Shown piece after piece: positions 46,726 through 61,300 of a DNA stretch of 64,000 bases. The translations under genes were made by a program, and so were the position numbers. Each line of letters starts with the position of its first letter. Within the stretch, counting starts at the first letter, position 1. The notes under the pieces are model-generated. The model had not been told where the DNA came from and did not search any database. It saw only the letters and a program-made list of their open reading frames with translations. The stretch is from Owenia fusiformis (Eukaryota; Annelida; Polychaeta; Sabellida; Oweniidae), in contig CAIIXF020000007.1 in the NCBI GenBank assembly GCA_903813345.2, positions 29,563,564 through 29,627,563 on the forward strand. The letters run 5' to 3'.

Positions 46726-47633
46726 CTTTCCTCAAGTCTGAAGAGACAATATTTGCAAAAACATTAATAACAAATAATAACATATCAGCTTGAACTTAGT
46801 GCACAGAACAAATGTGATATTTACCCATAAAAGTGACTTACATGAATGGTGAAACTGTCAACCTCTGAAATGTTGTCATTTTGGTAGACATTTTGTCCAT
46901 TAAACCGCAAAATGCCAATTATGATCCGATACAAAGTTATTGGCAAAGGTGCAAACATCCTATACTTCGAATGATCGTTTTTTCTATTATATCATTTTAG
47001 CATAGTATTTAAACAAAGGATTCGAATAAATATCACTTTTGATGAATACCTTTGACACTTCCACAAAATGATATTTCACTCGCCCTTCAGGCTCAATAGA
47101 ATGATTCATCTTACACTCACTTAGCATACTAAATGTAAAAAATAGGACCCACGGTCCTGTGCTCACATAGTTTGGAACCTTCAGAGGAATGTATATCCTG
47201 ACTTTCAAACAAAAATATTGATTTGGATTTGTATGAACTTTGAGAAACTTAGACAGCACAGTTGTGTGACCTAGTTTGATGACCTTTGACCTTGAAAATT
47301 TTACTTATTTAGAGCTCAGTAAGGTCTTTTGTGATTAAGCTGACCAAAATTTACATCCAAAAATCAATTTGAAAAATCAACTTTTTTGACCTTTCAAAGG
47401 TCACTGAAGGTCAAGTAAAGGTCAAATCCTAAAACTAATGTCAGATTTGAACTCCTGGTAACTTGTAGATGATTTTCAAAAGCAAGTTGAAAAATAACTT
47501 ATTTTTACTGTTTTTTTGACGTCAAATATCTCAAAAACGGTAAAAATTTGATGCTGACATATATTGAGCAATATGTAGGGAATGCTTAAATCTAGTTATG
47601 ATGTAATTCATTGCAAAAAATGATCAAGTATTC
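46726..47633. other. Upstream flank of the POGZ-like gene
   Basis: Contains the acceptor CTCTTCAG (just above 46737, minus strand) implying a 5' UTR exon upstream. No such exon or promoter could be placed with confidence. Several GACCTTTGAC-type words occur near 47280-47420 in plain AT-rich sequence. Confidence 0.35.
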
Positions 47634-49460
47634 ACCTTTCCACAAAGTAAAGAAAATCGATAATTTCCGGCGCGCTGATTGGTTGTATGCAAATGAGTCA
47701 AATCAATGACGTCAATGATGGAAAGTTTTGAAGAATTAGTACAGCCAGCATAGGAATATTTTGAATTAACTGCTATAAAAGGGATTATATTTGCCCAACG
47801 CACTAATTATTTTTAAGCAAATATGAAATATGGACAGGGCACTTTCTTTCCGAATCTTATGTAATTTAATTTAATCATTTTTTGACAGAACTATTGTTTA
47901 TGAAGACTTCTCAGATCAGCCTCACATACCCGGGCTCACGTGTCTCGTGTGATTGTAAACAAAAAATGTAAGTTGTGAAGTTACAAACATCGGCTAAATT
48001 ATATGATAGTGGTCATACACTATCCTGTTAAATGGTTATTATGTCGTAGTAAGAAGTTCCATCAGAAATTCACCATGAGTGGCATTCGCGCAAAGCGTTA
48101 CCTTTTGGTATTTATTCGCCATCAGCGATGTCAATAATGATCAGCAATGTCAATATATCATCAATAAACATGAAATGATATACGCTCTTTTTCTGAAATC
48201 TTTCCAGAGATCATTATTCAAAACCGATCATCACATAACTAATTTATCCAATGACAAGTGAGGTTTCACAAGTGAAATCAGGACACCCATATCCATGTTT
48301 GATTTCTATTAAGCGTTCTCATTCTCATTATTTTTGAGAAATCCATCATCATTTTGGTTAAGAAAAATTCTACGGTCTGCTGGATCTATTTTGACAGTTT
48401 TGCTTTAGCAAGATATATAACAAATTGACTGTTTCTACACTGAATGAAAAACATTTTCCCGGGGATATTTGGATCGGGAGATACGCAGCGGGAAATATAC
48501 ATTGGAATATATATACATGTTCATCCCATACTTGGACGTATATTGGACGTATATTGGGAATATTAGAGAGAACAGGAAAATCCGCCCACGGCCAAGAAAA
48601 CAAAACTGGACATGAATATTCTAAAATATTTCCACGATTGAACAATGTGAACCAGATGACCAAGATTGGTATGAGATAAACATATTATCCTATAGTCGGT
48701 TCAGGATATTGGGATTATCCCTTGGCCAATATAATATATTTTCCCTCGGGACCTTGGGCCCTCGGGTAGATATATATAATTGCCTCGGGATAATCCCAAT
48801 ATCCTGAACCTCATGTAGGATAATCTCTATATGTCACGCTCTTCTAAGATATCAATTCTATAGTCCAAATGTTTTCAAGTATAATATTTTCAAGATACGA
48901 TCTGATATGACTTGCAGAAATAAATAGGAAGTCATAGTTTAGTTGATTGAATTATGGAAGTAGTGAAGTCAATGATTTAATGAATGAGAGCAAATGTTTT
49001 TAATTTGAACAGGTCATTCATCAAATGACACTGAAGATTAACTTAAAATAGATTGTCAATCTATATATTTTTATGCATGAGAGACATGTTATAATGTTGG
49101 TGAACTAATGATTATGATAATTTCACCTGTTCACATCCAGAACCTATCATGATTGAAAACTGACCTGGAGTAATTCTCTTCAAATTATTTACTCATTATG
49201 AACAGGAATTTAATATTTAAATCGCTTAGAAGGCATAAATAAATGTCAATTTGACGTTCAATAAAAATCTTTCAATAATTTACTGATTACTTGCACTTTC
49301 AGACTTTTGAAGAGGTAAAACTTACAGCAATCAACCGAGGATTTACATGTTAACTCAATTGCATTTGTTTTTCGCGGGAAAAAGTTTCAGTCATTGACGT
49401 CACAGATTTTTAAGCAGCTCATTATAATATTCATGAGCTGACTTTGTGGAAAGGTGAATA
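47634..49460. mobile_element. Possible larger element with 20-bp inverted ends
   Basis: TATTCACCTTTCCACAAAGT (47634-47653) and its reverse complement ACTTTGTGGAAAGGTGAATA (to 49460) are exact. Both ends also carry TGACGTCA(A/C) about 55-70 bp inward (a CREB-type palindrome). The right-end pattern recurs at 30290-30360. Inside lies a separate hairpin, 48684-48824. The two ends could also be unrelated copies of one short repeat. Confidence 0.45.
48684..48824. repeat. 141-bp hairpin
   Basis: AGGATATTGGGATTATCCC is mirrored by GGGATAATCCCAATATCCT, with outer ATTATCCTA / TAGGATAAT extensions and repeated CCTCGGG words in the loop. MITE-like. Confidence 0.7.
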
Positions 49461-49499
49461 AGGCAAACTTTGAGAAACTTGTCAATCACAAAACCTGCC

Positions 49500-49692
49500 A
49501 TGAACCTACAAGTAGGTTTGCTTTAGGTTCAAACCTAATACCACCTAAAACCTTTACATAGGTTCGAACCTAAAGTGAATCCTATGATTTGATGCCTACC
49601 TAAATGAATCTACAAGTAGGTTTGCTTTAGGTTCAAACCTAATACCACCTAAAACCTTAAGGTTCGAACCTAAAGTGAGTCCTATGATTTGT
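49500..49692. repeat. Two tandem ~106-bp units built of short palindromes
   Basis: Each unit has CTACAAGTAGGTTTGCTTTA, then AGGTTCAAACCT, then AGGTTCGAACCT and CCTATGATTTG. The second copy lacks a few bases. Non-coding. Confidence 0.75.
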
Positions 49693-49883
49693 TCAGGCAC
49701 TTTGCTTGTTGCATAAAGTACTTCAGGGTGTTTAACTGAATGGTCCACGACTTGTAACAAGGCTGTGGTATGTACTTGTATGCCTATGTATGAGTGCACA
49801 TAAAAGAACACAGGGCTCCTTCACGGAGGGGTTTCTGGATCTGCCTTCCATGATTATGCGTTAATTACAACCGTATATATACG

Positions 49884-50302
49884 CAGGCCTGTCAACTTGG
49901 GAACACCTAACATGAGTAACTTGGAAATGTTGACCACCTCCCCTCAAAATCTGGACACCTTGATCCAAATTTTGAACACCTTGGTTTAAATTTTATTACA
50001 TCTTGCCAAATTTTGAACACCTCAAGGGAGGTACGAAATATTTCGAACGGAATGCGTGACATATACGTAATTCGCGTGAAAAGTCTGAACGAAATGCGTA
50101 CATTTTTTTCTGGCGTTCGTATTTTTGCTGTGTAGACGATCTTTTTTAGAAATTTTTCTACAGAAATATTTTTGCTTGACAATTACCAGGTAAAATGCGT
50201 ATTTGCGTGACATTTTCTGTCACGCAAAAATAACTGGCGTGACTTCAAATTCTTCAGCAAATGCGTGACAAATACGCAAATTGCGGGACAGTTGACAGGC
50301 CT
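49884..50302. mobile_element. Inverted-repeat element with CAGGCCTGTCAACT termini
   Basis: CAGGCCTGTCAACT at the left and AGTTGACAGGCCTG at the right are exact complements. The interior holds repeated GCGTGAC / TACGCA words on the minus strand. Related text (GCTGTCAAGTGTCCCGCGAA) occurs at 63476. Confidence 0.65.
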
Positions 50303-51015
50303 GTATACGGTATATACCAAAGAGGTATTGCTCACCTTCATTGGCAATGAACAAAATTCAAAGTAAAATGAACCTACTGAAAGGCTAGGTATAATGGTTC
50401 TTAGCTCTTGGAATTCAACATTTCCCAATCAATCAGAAAATCAACAGAACATCATACTCGTTTATTAATCTTTACATCATCATTCTATTGATTCCTCTCA
50501 GGTAGATACAGTGTATATTAATTCAACTGTTTATTAATTAATTGATAAACAACAGGAATGAGTATTTTCAGGTAATTTTCATAATTCAATGAAATATTTA
50601 AGGTAACAGTATACTTTTTAATATTTCATGTGGATATTTATACATATTACATAAAAAATAAGGTCAAAATCAAAATATTCTTTTAATTTGGTGAAATGAG
50701 ATTTACCCAAATTAGTTTCATAGATTTTTTAAAAGTGCAGAACTACCTTAGGGCAACAAGGCCTGTAGAGAGAAAACTGGAAAAATTTTACCTTTTGATT
50801 TCTGAGCTTTCAAGGCGTACATAATTGGCTCAACATCTTCTTTGACATGCTTATTTTCTTAAATGTATGGATAAACTATCAATTTTAGCATGATTCATGA
50901 TTCCAACTAGACAACACCAACGCCAAAGCGTAGCTAATCCCATCGAACAGCCAAGGCTGGCATTTTCACAAACAAAGTATATAGCAAAAATGGCAGCAAA
51001 ATTTTTTCGAATGGC
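50303..51015. other. Intergenic, no gene seen
   Basis: AT-rich, short frames only. Confidence 0.35.
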
Positions 51016-51425
51016 CACATCAAAAGTGTCAGTAGACAGTGTGCCATGCTTAGTTTTCACATACCAAATATAAACAAAATCGCTCCACTACTTTTCGAGC
51101 AAAAGTAAAATACGTTAAAATGGTGGCCATTTTCAAAATGGCCGCCTTCTACCAAAAGTGTCATTAGACAGTGTGCCATATGCTTATTGTATTCACATAC
51201 CAGATATGAACAAAATTGCTCCACTACTTTTCGAGTTATAAGTAAAATATGTTAAAATGGCGGCCATTTTTCAAAGTGGCCACAGTGTACCAAAAGTGTC
51301 ATTAGACAGTGTGCCATGCTTATAGTATTCGCATACCAAATATGAACAAAATCGCTCCACTACTTTTCGAGTTATAGTAAAAATCGTAAAATAACGAGTA
51401 AAGGCCGCCATTTTTCAAGATGGCT
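51016..51425. repeat. Three tandem ~120-bp units
   Basis: The shared text AAAAGTGTCATTAGACAGTG, then ATGAACAAAATCGCTCCACT, then ACTTTTCGAG and GGCGGCCATTTT occurs at about 51025, 51155 and 51290, with about 10% divergence. Sequence from 51426 to 52342 shows no gene. A CACGTGACGTC composite (E-box plus CRE half) at about 52070 is a weak candidate for the CPT1 promoter. Confidence 0.7.
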
Positions 51426-52342
51426 GCCATGTGCTTCTTTAATATCTATCATGAATCATGAATCATGGTGTAATGTCAATGCGTAAATGTACATGAACAC
51501 TATAATAGGACAAAATAAGATTGAACAAAGCAGTGCAGCATCTACGATCATTGAAAATATATCTCGCGGTGAAGAGACATTTGAAAAATAGATGAAATTT
51601 AGCTGATTCGGTAGATTCACTTGAGAACCATACAAACAAATAGGTTTAATTTAGGTGCAAAAAATCAAAATGGTGGATGCAAATATTTTTACATTATGTG
51701 CAATTGATACATGCTTCTTTGTCCCCTGCTTCACATGAAGTTGATACTTCAATGGTGTAAAATGCATCAGTCTATTGAATAATAAATTCATTGTACATAT
51801 TACATGGTCTAGTTTTCAAGAAACATCATTTGAAATCGGGGGAAATTATTCAAGATGGCGTCAATTTTCCAAAAACAAAAATGTCCATTATTTTGCGTAC
51901 AATTATCATCTTATTTGACACGTTATCGCTTATGTTTACAGTGTAGATCATAGAATGTCAAAGATAACATCTTTATGGAGCCTTAGAAGTGTAACAATAA
52001 AAGCCATACTCACAAATGAGCTAGAAAACGACGATATTTCAGGAAATCAGGAGCATGCCGCACCTGATCACGTGACGTCTGTTTAATGGAAGTAGGTCAA
52101 CCCGGATTCTCTCTTTTGAGAGGAGTTAATAACCTTAAAAATATTGATAAATAACATTATAACCTTATTTATGGTCTAAACCTATCATTTTTCTATATTT
52201 AGAGATGAAATCTGTGATTTATTCGACCGGTGCAGCTCAAGAAAATACGAAACTTAAAATTATATTCGCTAGCTCAGCTGTAGAAAATAAACTTTGGAAA
52301 CTGTAGACGCATTTCTTTTGCCTTTTCTTTATATTCAGCAGA

Positions 52343-55300
52343 ATGGCGGAAGCAAGAAGTGCAGTGACAGAGCCCAGGGTTGGAGAAATAGAAGAAGGCA
52401 AAAACCCACGCTGGGACTTCATTGTAGCATGGAGGAAAAACACAATAAGGAGATTTTACAGGACAAGGTTTGAAAAAAATATTTTCACTTCAATTCAGTT
52501 TTATAAGTTCAGCCAATCTCAGAATCTGCATTCATGTAGACCATTGAATGACTATGCTATGATGTATATACACTCTATCATATTGTGTTCCTTCGACAAG
52601 ACAGACAAGAAGTAGATAACTCCGCCATGTAGATAGTCCAACAACATTAGCCTGGGGCCTCATTTCTTATCGGACTTGTCTTATGGGCTAGCAATGTATG
52701 GCTATCTAAGAAAGATCAGAATAATAAAGAAGGCCGTACATTGAGTTCTACTTGTAGAACCACCATGTAGAATGTTTGCAATGTGATTTGGAGTCTTCTT
52801 CATGGAAAGAATCATGGGCTTTCAATTTAGAAAGCACATGGAACTAACATATATATACTAGAGTCTAATTGAAGACCTAGAGTGAAGATAAGGGCTTTTG
52901 ATAATTTTGAGGACACATCAATTTAAAAGTTTGGAGAAAAAACTAAACTCCAGTTAGGCGATAACAAACTCTATTTAATAAACTTCAGCCTATGATTGAA
53001 CCTTATGATTGCAGTATTATTTTTGAAATGAGTTACACTCGGAGGAAGTGTAAGTTGTCACTCGTTATATTTTGTGACTGAGATTCCGTACAAAGTTTCC
53101 CTGCTCAACACCCAAATTTCCTGATATTGAGAGGAAATGTTTGAGAAACAACAATTGGTCATCGAGGCAAATTGACCTAGATTATCCTGTATCCTAGATA
53201 GCTTCATTCATGGCCATAATAACAGCCTAGATTTGCTCATGGGTTCCCCAAATGACCTATGGTGTTTTATTTCATTTGCCAAGGGGGGGGGGGGCACTTT
53301 TTGAAAAATTCCAGGGGGGTTGACTTGTAACAATTTTGGTCGAAAAATGGCCTTAGAAAGTGCTCAGAATGGTGAAAAACTGAATGATTTTGAAAGATTT
53401 TACACAGGCCCTGGCTACGACCTTTGTAAATGTATAAGTTAATCTGAAATATAGGATCGAATCCTATGCTAAGAGCTGATGTGATCATGAAAAGTGACTA
53501 CTGTGTGAATCACTCCCACAGCCTCCTGATTATGTGGCGTCTCTCCACTCGAGCTATCAAGTGAACAGATTCAGTCTCACATGTAATCTAGTTAATGTAT
53601 AAAACTTTAACTGATAGATATATGATGATGTGTTTTATAGAAACTTAATACGAAATGGAATGTGGCCAACTTCAATGTGGAATCTTGGTGTTTCTGTCGG
53701 GACAATGTCAACTTTGCTGATCGGGGATTGGGAGTTTGCTAAACCTATCACATCAAGACTTTGGGCAGCTGCTGAGAAACTTCATATACATGATGGTTAG
53801 TAGATATATTTAATATTTTAAATCTGGGTCTCATGCATTGCATTGTGGAGTTTGGAAGCAGATCAACATAAATGTGATTGCCCCTAACATTGTTAATTGT
53901 GTTGGGCCATATGCATTTTGTTGCCTACTGCTTTATGAAACCCCTGATAAGGGAGCATACAAATTCCCAGAACTTAGTGATCACCCTGTATATCAAAACT
54001 TCATTGTTTTGACTTTATCCCTTATTGTGTTTTCATAGCAGTTAAACTTGAGCACCTCATTAAACTGAACACAATCTCTCAATATGACCAGCTACTACAT
54101 GTCAATCTTTGAAAATATCTTGTGTTTGAAAATATCTAGTGTATGTACTTTTAACCCCCTCCCAAGTCCAAAACAAAATAACAAATTGTAATATGACATA
54201 TATGCTCATTAGTAGAATCAAAATTAATCAGTTTTCTGCTAATTTTTGGTAGATTGGTTCTTTAAATCCATTGTGTCTTTATTTGTATTGCATGTTTCGT
54301 TTTGCTGAAAATCATGCTAATTAGAGGACAGGTGGAGTTCAATCAAGCTCTGTTACCTAGAAACAGAGTGTGTGAAATTAGCTAAGTGTGAACAGTGTTG
54401 ATGCAAGCTGTCATTGCCTAAAACCATCTCATAATAATTTTGGTGAATTTTGGATAGAGTGAATTTTTGATCAAAAAACCTTTGTTTGGAATGGTAAACT
54501 TAATTATGAAAATTCATGTTGATTTGGTATTATGATCTATAATCTAACCTTGATTTCAAACCTATTTACATCATTGTACCTTGTACTTTAAACCAGGGCT
54601 ATGATGCCTCAGTTCTTAAATTAGAAAATAACAAATATATAAAGATAAAGTTATCTCTGCCATGTCTGTTAAAATATATACAGGGTGACCCAAAAATATA
54701 ACCCTCTTATTTTGGAACCATCTTCCGGAGTGTCTGATGAAGGAAACTCAAGTTATATCTATGATTCCAAGATTAAGAGAAATCACATTTTATAAATGTC
54801 CAGTTATGATTTCTCATGAGATTCATAATGAACTTTGTTTAAATTTGGGATTTTTGTCTTTGCCACTTTGGAGTTATATATTGATTGCTTTCATACAAAT
54901 TATAAATCTACAGTATTCAGACACTTTCTTGGAAAAATGATGACCTGTCTATTTGATAAAAACTATACATATTTGTAATTACGAGTATATAACGTTCATT
55001 GCTAGTGTTTAAACACAAGTTTGACATTTGGAAAATAAGAAATAGTAAAATCTATAACTAATAAGTTCTGTATACCTGTATAAGTACCAATGTAACCATT
55101 GTATATTATGAAAAAATTGTATAAATGTTTCAATGTTAATAAATGAGTTTTAAAAAAATCATTTTGAATGATTAAGCTTAGAGCAAGGAGCAAGCCTCGA
55201 GGAAAAATATGATTTCTAAAGTGTATACATGTATGTAGTTTCAGTATACCACTGTTTGCTCCAATGAACACTCTATATACCCATGGGCTTTCAATTAATC

Positions 55301-58300
55301 TAGTTGAAAGCCCATGATATACCCAACTAAAGTCAATAAAATTGGAGGGTCATAATTTTGGGCTCACCTTATACATATGAAATATGGAATCTATATCAGT
55401 ACCTATATATTGACATACTTCAACTTAGAACAATGTTATATACATTAGGTAGATAGGTACACTAAGAAGTATTATTAATTTGGTTTAAATTCAGGTAAGT
55501 CACTCCTTGGCCTTGTCCCTGGCATACCCACCAGGTCATATATTCAGGCTATCTTAAAAACTCATTATACGATTAATATAAGGACAATCTGCACCTTTTA
55601 CCATTTTAATGACCATGTAGTTTTTCAGATGAACATAACTCATTTAAAACACGACCCAAATCTCATTTTTGCATAAAAGGTGCTTTAGTGTACCCAGATT
55701 ATTAAGTAAGACGTTAATTTTCTTTAGAATGTATAAATAACTAGAAAATTAAGCGGATTTCTTCTAAAAAATTCTCAACATGCAGATTTGCCTTAAGCTT
55801 ATTCTATAGTTGTATTTCAATTTTTCTAAACCATTTATCGATTCACATTTGTTATGAATAAGCTCATAAAGAGAAAAACTGGTGTACCTCCTAATTCATC
55901 TTCAGGAATAATAATGTGAGATGAGGAACCTTATTTGGGAAATCCGAATTATTGAATTATTGAAGAAAGGTTATGTAATAGTGGGACCAGGGGTGTACAC
56001 TAAGTACCCAATAATTAGAGTATTTTAGTGACTAAACATGTAAACAGTTTTGCAGTTTTTGTTGAAAATTCGTTCAGCTTCTATTGGGTATATAATACCA
56101 TTTTGTATAATACGAGTACATGTAAATGTACTTAAAAGTTTATTATCACATCATAGAGATAAATGTCATATTTCACCCCATTTATAAACATGGTCTTTCT
56201 GATAAATTCTAATTGTGGAGTAGTTCTAGAAATTAATCTTGTGCAACGTTAAACATTGGCCAGCATATCTAAACATGTTTATTATTGTACACTAGCTGTA
56301 ACTTGTTGTTCCCTTATATTGTAGTGCAGAAAGTTGAAAGGTCAAGTACTAAGGCGCAATCTAGGGGAATCGGGGAGGGGGGCACGCCCCCAGAAATTCC
56401 CAATAATAAAAACAGGAAAAATGTGTTTTTAGAAAACTTAACTTGACTTTGACTAAAAAACTTCTTTTACTAAAATATACATTTTGCGCTTATTCTTCAA
56501 AGTATTTACATACTGTATGGGTTCCTGAGAAAGTATACATGGTATAGAATTAAATATAATATGAGAAATGAGATGCTTGATGTAGACTAGATACTGTCAA
56601 ATTATAATTTCTGTCATTATTACACTTTGACTTAAATTAGCTCTAGAGCTTTCAATTCTAGGCCGGTTTCAAATCTAAAAAATCTGGGAAAAAGGGAGGG
56701 GGCGGTCGCCTCCAACGCCCTCCCCCTTTTGACGCTACTTTATAATACGGGACTGTTCTGATAAATGTCACATTTTCTCTTTTTCATCTATCCTACATTA
56801 TTTAAAGTATATGTTTAATACTGCTTCTGTCTTTTTTAATTTGTTTATTTTTTATCTACCATTTCTGATGTGTTATACCAATATCAAATTGTAAAATATA
56901 AAGCAGGGTATATTGAATGTCCCAAAAACGAATCACTTTTTGATAAGTGTTTTCTCAGCTATTAATTATTCAAATTTAATGAAAATTTCTATGGAATAGC
57001 ATTGGGGTATCACAAGCAAGTTTTACAAATATGAGACAGATTGGTTACATATATTATGTGAGAATGGACAAATTCAAAAATGCATTTGAAAAATCAAATA
57101 TCAATGGAAAGACCACTTATTTCAGTCTGGAAGAAGCTGTTTTTCAAGCAGAAATGCTTTTGTGTATTTTTCCATGGATATTATCTTCCATGATATAATT
57201 ATCCCATCCTTTAATGTTTGTTGGATGTAGGGCACAAATGCTAAGAAGTCTTATTGCACAGCTCTGATATTGGATTTTTTACATGCATTTTTTAATTTGT
57301 CAATTCTCACATACTATGAAACTAATCTATTTCATATTTGTACAACTTGCTAATGCTATCCTAAGGCTACTTTATATAAATTTTCGATAAATTTGATTAA
57401 TCAATTGCTGAGAAAACACTTGTCAAAAAGCGATTCATTTTTGGGACACTTGATATATTATAGTGAAACCTGTAAAGTGCAACACTTCTAGAAGTGGAAC
57501 ACCTCTGTTAGTGGAAGACTTTTCAGAGCCCCGATACCAACTTGCTCTAGTATAAGTGAACCTCTCTGACAACACCTCCCAGTGGAACACTCTTTAGAAA
57601 AAACAAATGTGTTCGTTCCACTTAGACATGTCAAGTTTTACTATGTATATGCAGTGTGATATTTATGTGATGCCAGGGTCTAAATATTTTATGAACTGAT
57701 GATTATAAATATATTTTTTTATACTGCTATATTAAGGATGGTGTTCTTTGAATAGCAACGAATGGCTCTGCCAACCAAAAACCGATATCATGTCTTTTAG
57801 TATCTGGAAAATTCAGGAATGTTGATTTGAATGTATTAAATGGAGTCAATATTAGTCTTGCTCAAAGACTGTATCCACCCCCCCCCCCATCACCTTCACT
57901 CTCTTTACCTGGCAATACTATAGTATTTTAAGCAAGACTAAGTCAATATTAATTGAACACCCATTATATTTGTTTTTCTGTATTTACAGGAATTCCATAT
58001 TACCTGAGGGTTGTTGTACTGTCTACCAGTGTTGGATTTATATCATTCCTTGCCCTTCTATACATAAGAAGATACACCCTTCGTCTACTGCTTTCATACA
58101 AGGGATGGATGTGTAAGTATATAGAGCTCAACTGATGGTTTCACAAGGTTCAGTGAGTCATGATAATTTAGATTTAAAGCTAAGTGAGAAAATGGGATAA
58201 GTTCAAACACTTGTCGTATAACACACTGAATAAAGACTAAATAAAGACGTGTCAAGCTTCAAAGAGATGTATCTCAACTGAGCTTATGTTGGTTTTCAAA

Positions 58301-61300
58301 CTAAAAAAGTCTCAAAAATATTTGTTTCTTTTCATGCAGACCAAGCTCCTAGAACCCAGTCCATCACGACTATACTATGGGGTCTTGTAGTGCGCCTGGT
58401 CTCGGGTCCCAGGCCCTACATGTACAGCTGTCAACAGAGCCTGCCACGTATGCCTGTTCCTCCGCTCAAAGACACACTGAAGATGTTCATAGAGTCTTTG
58501 AAACCACTCTATGGAGAGGATTCTGAAGAATATAAAAAGCTCAAAGCACAATCAAAGGTATGTTTTGTGTAGTTTTCATTCTTGAATGTGTTCTTTGTAG
58601 TTCTTATTCTTGAAAGTTTGAATAAAAATAACAAATGTGACATCTCTATTAGCTTAAGATGAATAATCATGTCTCCTAGTTAACAATTGGAACATGAATA
58701 ATTCATGTTTAATGCTCTTTTCAGTATTTTTGAAAACTTATATATACAATACTGTAGCTTTCAATATTGACATTCATTGTAAAATCTTCATTGTTCAATT
58801 CCTGAATAGGCCGGATGCAAGTGAAAATAACTAAGTTTTACTAATAGCATGTTTACATGTTAACATCTTAGGATGACTTTTAAGAAAGCTTTCATGGGGC
58901 TTTTGCCATCTGTGCAAAATACCACTGAAAGGCTGCCTCCCCTCCCCTTTTATAACCCCCGTGACCTATGACCCCTGCAATAAGTCATGTTCCAATGTTC
59001 AAGGTTATTGAGGAGGGAGGTATCTCAAAGACTTGATGCAAGATCAGAGCCACCTCTAATGTTAATAGGGACTATCAATAGGTGGCACAAAATTCAGTGG
59101 ATACTACAGAAAAACTCAAAAGTAGTCTAGTAGACGGCTGGATAAACTGTTATTTTAAACATGGACATACATGTATTTTAATAAGGCCACATAAGGTCCA
59201 AGATTCTTTGTTTTGCGTCCTGGCAAAATCCAAATCATGCAAGGGTAAAAGGAAAACAAACACAAACTCAAGAAAAAACACAAACTTGGTTGCTGAGAAA
59301 TGTATACATTTTATGGACATTTAAAGGGATGACATACCAATTTGCAGTGATCACAAACACATATCTATACATTTTATACAATATATTTAAACATAGCTAT
59401 TATTCAAGGGTAAAAAATAAGAAAATACATATGCCAAAGTAATTGTAACACTGTCAATTTTGGCACATTAAATTATCCGCCATTTCATCTGATTCTGATT
59501 GAACGAAACGTGATGGTACTTTCAGACCCTTGTGATTGCTATTTGGATGTGTTTGTTTTTTCTGATTTACTCAAAATCGTGCAAGCAAGGGGACGCAAAA
59601 CAAAGAATCTCCTTCTTATGGCCTAACTATAATATTCATTCAAAAATATCAAAGTTAGGTTCAGGCCCGTGGCCAGGGAGGGGAGGAGGGGGGGGGGGGG
59701 TTCAAGCGAAAGTGAACCCCCTTGAATTTTTTGAAAAGTGAACACTTCCTTGGCAAAAGCTGACTCCGGGTCTGGGTTGATGATACTAGAATTAGTTGAT
59801 TTTCGCAACTGGAATGTATTTTAGCTTTGATAAAAGCAAAGCAATATTTTCACATTAGAACAACTCACTTATAATGTGCTATCTTTGTGCTGAGTCTCTT
59901 GTTAATACTTCAAGTACTAAGATAATGTTATCTTTCTGCATGGCATTAACTAGGAATTTGGCAGATCTCAGGGCCTCCGCTACCAATCCATTATAAAGCT
60001 CAGGAGCTGGTGGGCCCAGAATTGGTACTCTGACTGGTGGTATGTGATATAGACTAATTTTCTGCCTGATTGTAGTATTCCGGAGTGTTATATAGACTAA
60101 CCCACGGCACCATTTTTACTTTCCTTCACAAATGTATAATACCTTATTCACAGAGATAAAGAGACCTGAATGTAATTGAAGTTAACATACTGTGCTCCTG
60201 GTTAACTTCACAAGTTTTATCTCATGAATTTTGAGAAACCTCAATTTCGTAGCTATTAAATTTTGCGGATTTCACAAGTTTGAATTCCATTATTCGGTGA
60301 ATCTTCAAGCTCTGTAAACTAAGTTACCTTTCATTCAGTAATTACACCTAACCTGTTACAGTTGCTGTTATGTACATGTAGTGACAGAGCAATTACATAT
60401 TGTAACTGTACAAACATTTGTCAACATGTTGTGCCAGTGCTTCAATACAACATTCTGTGCATGCATAATTAATTTCTATTCTCTCTTTCTGTTTCTAGGT
60501 TAATTCAGTGTTGTGCCGACTGTCACACTCTACTCTATTGTGCCAATACACTCTTCCTTGTAGTGCTAGAACTATATTCTCTATCTTTATCACTATAATG
60601 TGTGGTGCTAGGACTATTAATCTGTTGTGCCATCACTTTATTGTTTTCTGTTGATACTATTCTCTGTAGTGCTTAACACGATAATATGTGGAGCTGAGAC
60701 TATATTTTGTAGTGCTAACATTATATGATATAGTGCTTAGACTATTTTCTGTAGTGCTGACATTATATGATATAGTGCTTAGACTATTTTCTGTAGTGCT
60801 GACACTATATGATGTAGTGCTGGGACTATTTTCTGTAGTGCTGACACTATATGATGTAGTGCTAGGACCATCATGTAAGCTCTGTATTATCTTGGTCTAA
60901 TACTACAGTATATTGTGTATTACTGTATTTTCTTGCTTTTTGGCCCTGGATATTTATCTGTAATAGAACCTAGTACTGTACTTCTATTGGCATTCTTCAA
61001 AAGTACTTCAAAACAGGCCTATATAAAGTGAATGTACAGTGGGCCAAATAAAAAGAAATTCCAGTAACAAGATACTCTGTGATGCACTAAATTCTGTTGT
61101 GCTAACACTATACTATACTCTGTGATGCACTAAATCTGTTGTGCTAACACTGTTCTCTATCCTACTAGGAGTTTGGGAAAAAACCTGGACCAAAATATCA
61201 GCGCCTTCTTTTCCTGAAATCTTTGTGGTCTGATAACTGGCTCCTGGAATGGTGGTAGGAAACTTACTCTTCAAGGAGTCAAAATTGTCACTCTCGAACC

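Larger units (their letters stand above)
52810..57989. other. CPT1 introns 1-2: repeat content
   Basis: Intron 1 holds a G-tract element near 53275-53420, related to the one nested at 6381-6556 (shared CAGAATGGTGAAAAACTG and GGCCCTGGCTACG). Intron 2 (53796-57989) holds the elements at 54679, 56909 and 57472. Otherwise AT-rich and non-coding. Confidence 0.45.

Noticed and set aside
57953-58135. CPT1 exon 3 frame read as a separate small membrane protein
   Set aside because: Splice borders and phases join it to exons 2 and 4, and the second CPT1 membrane segment belongs here.
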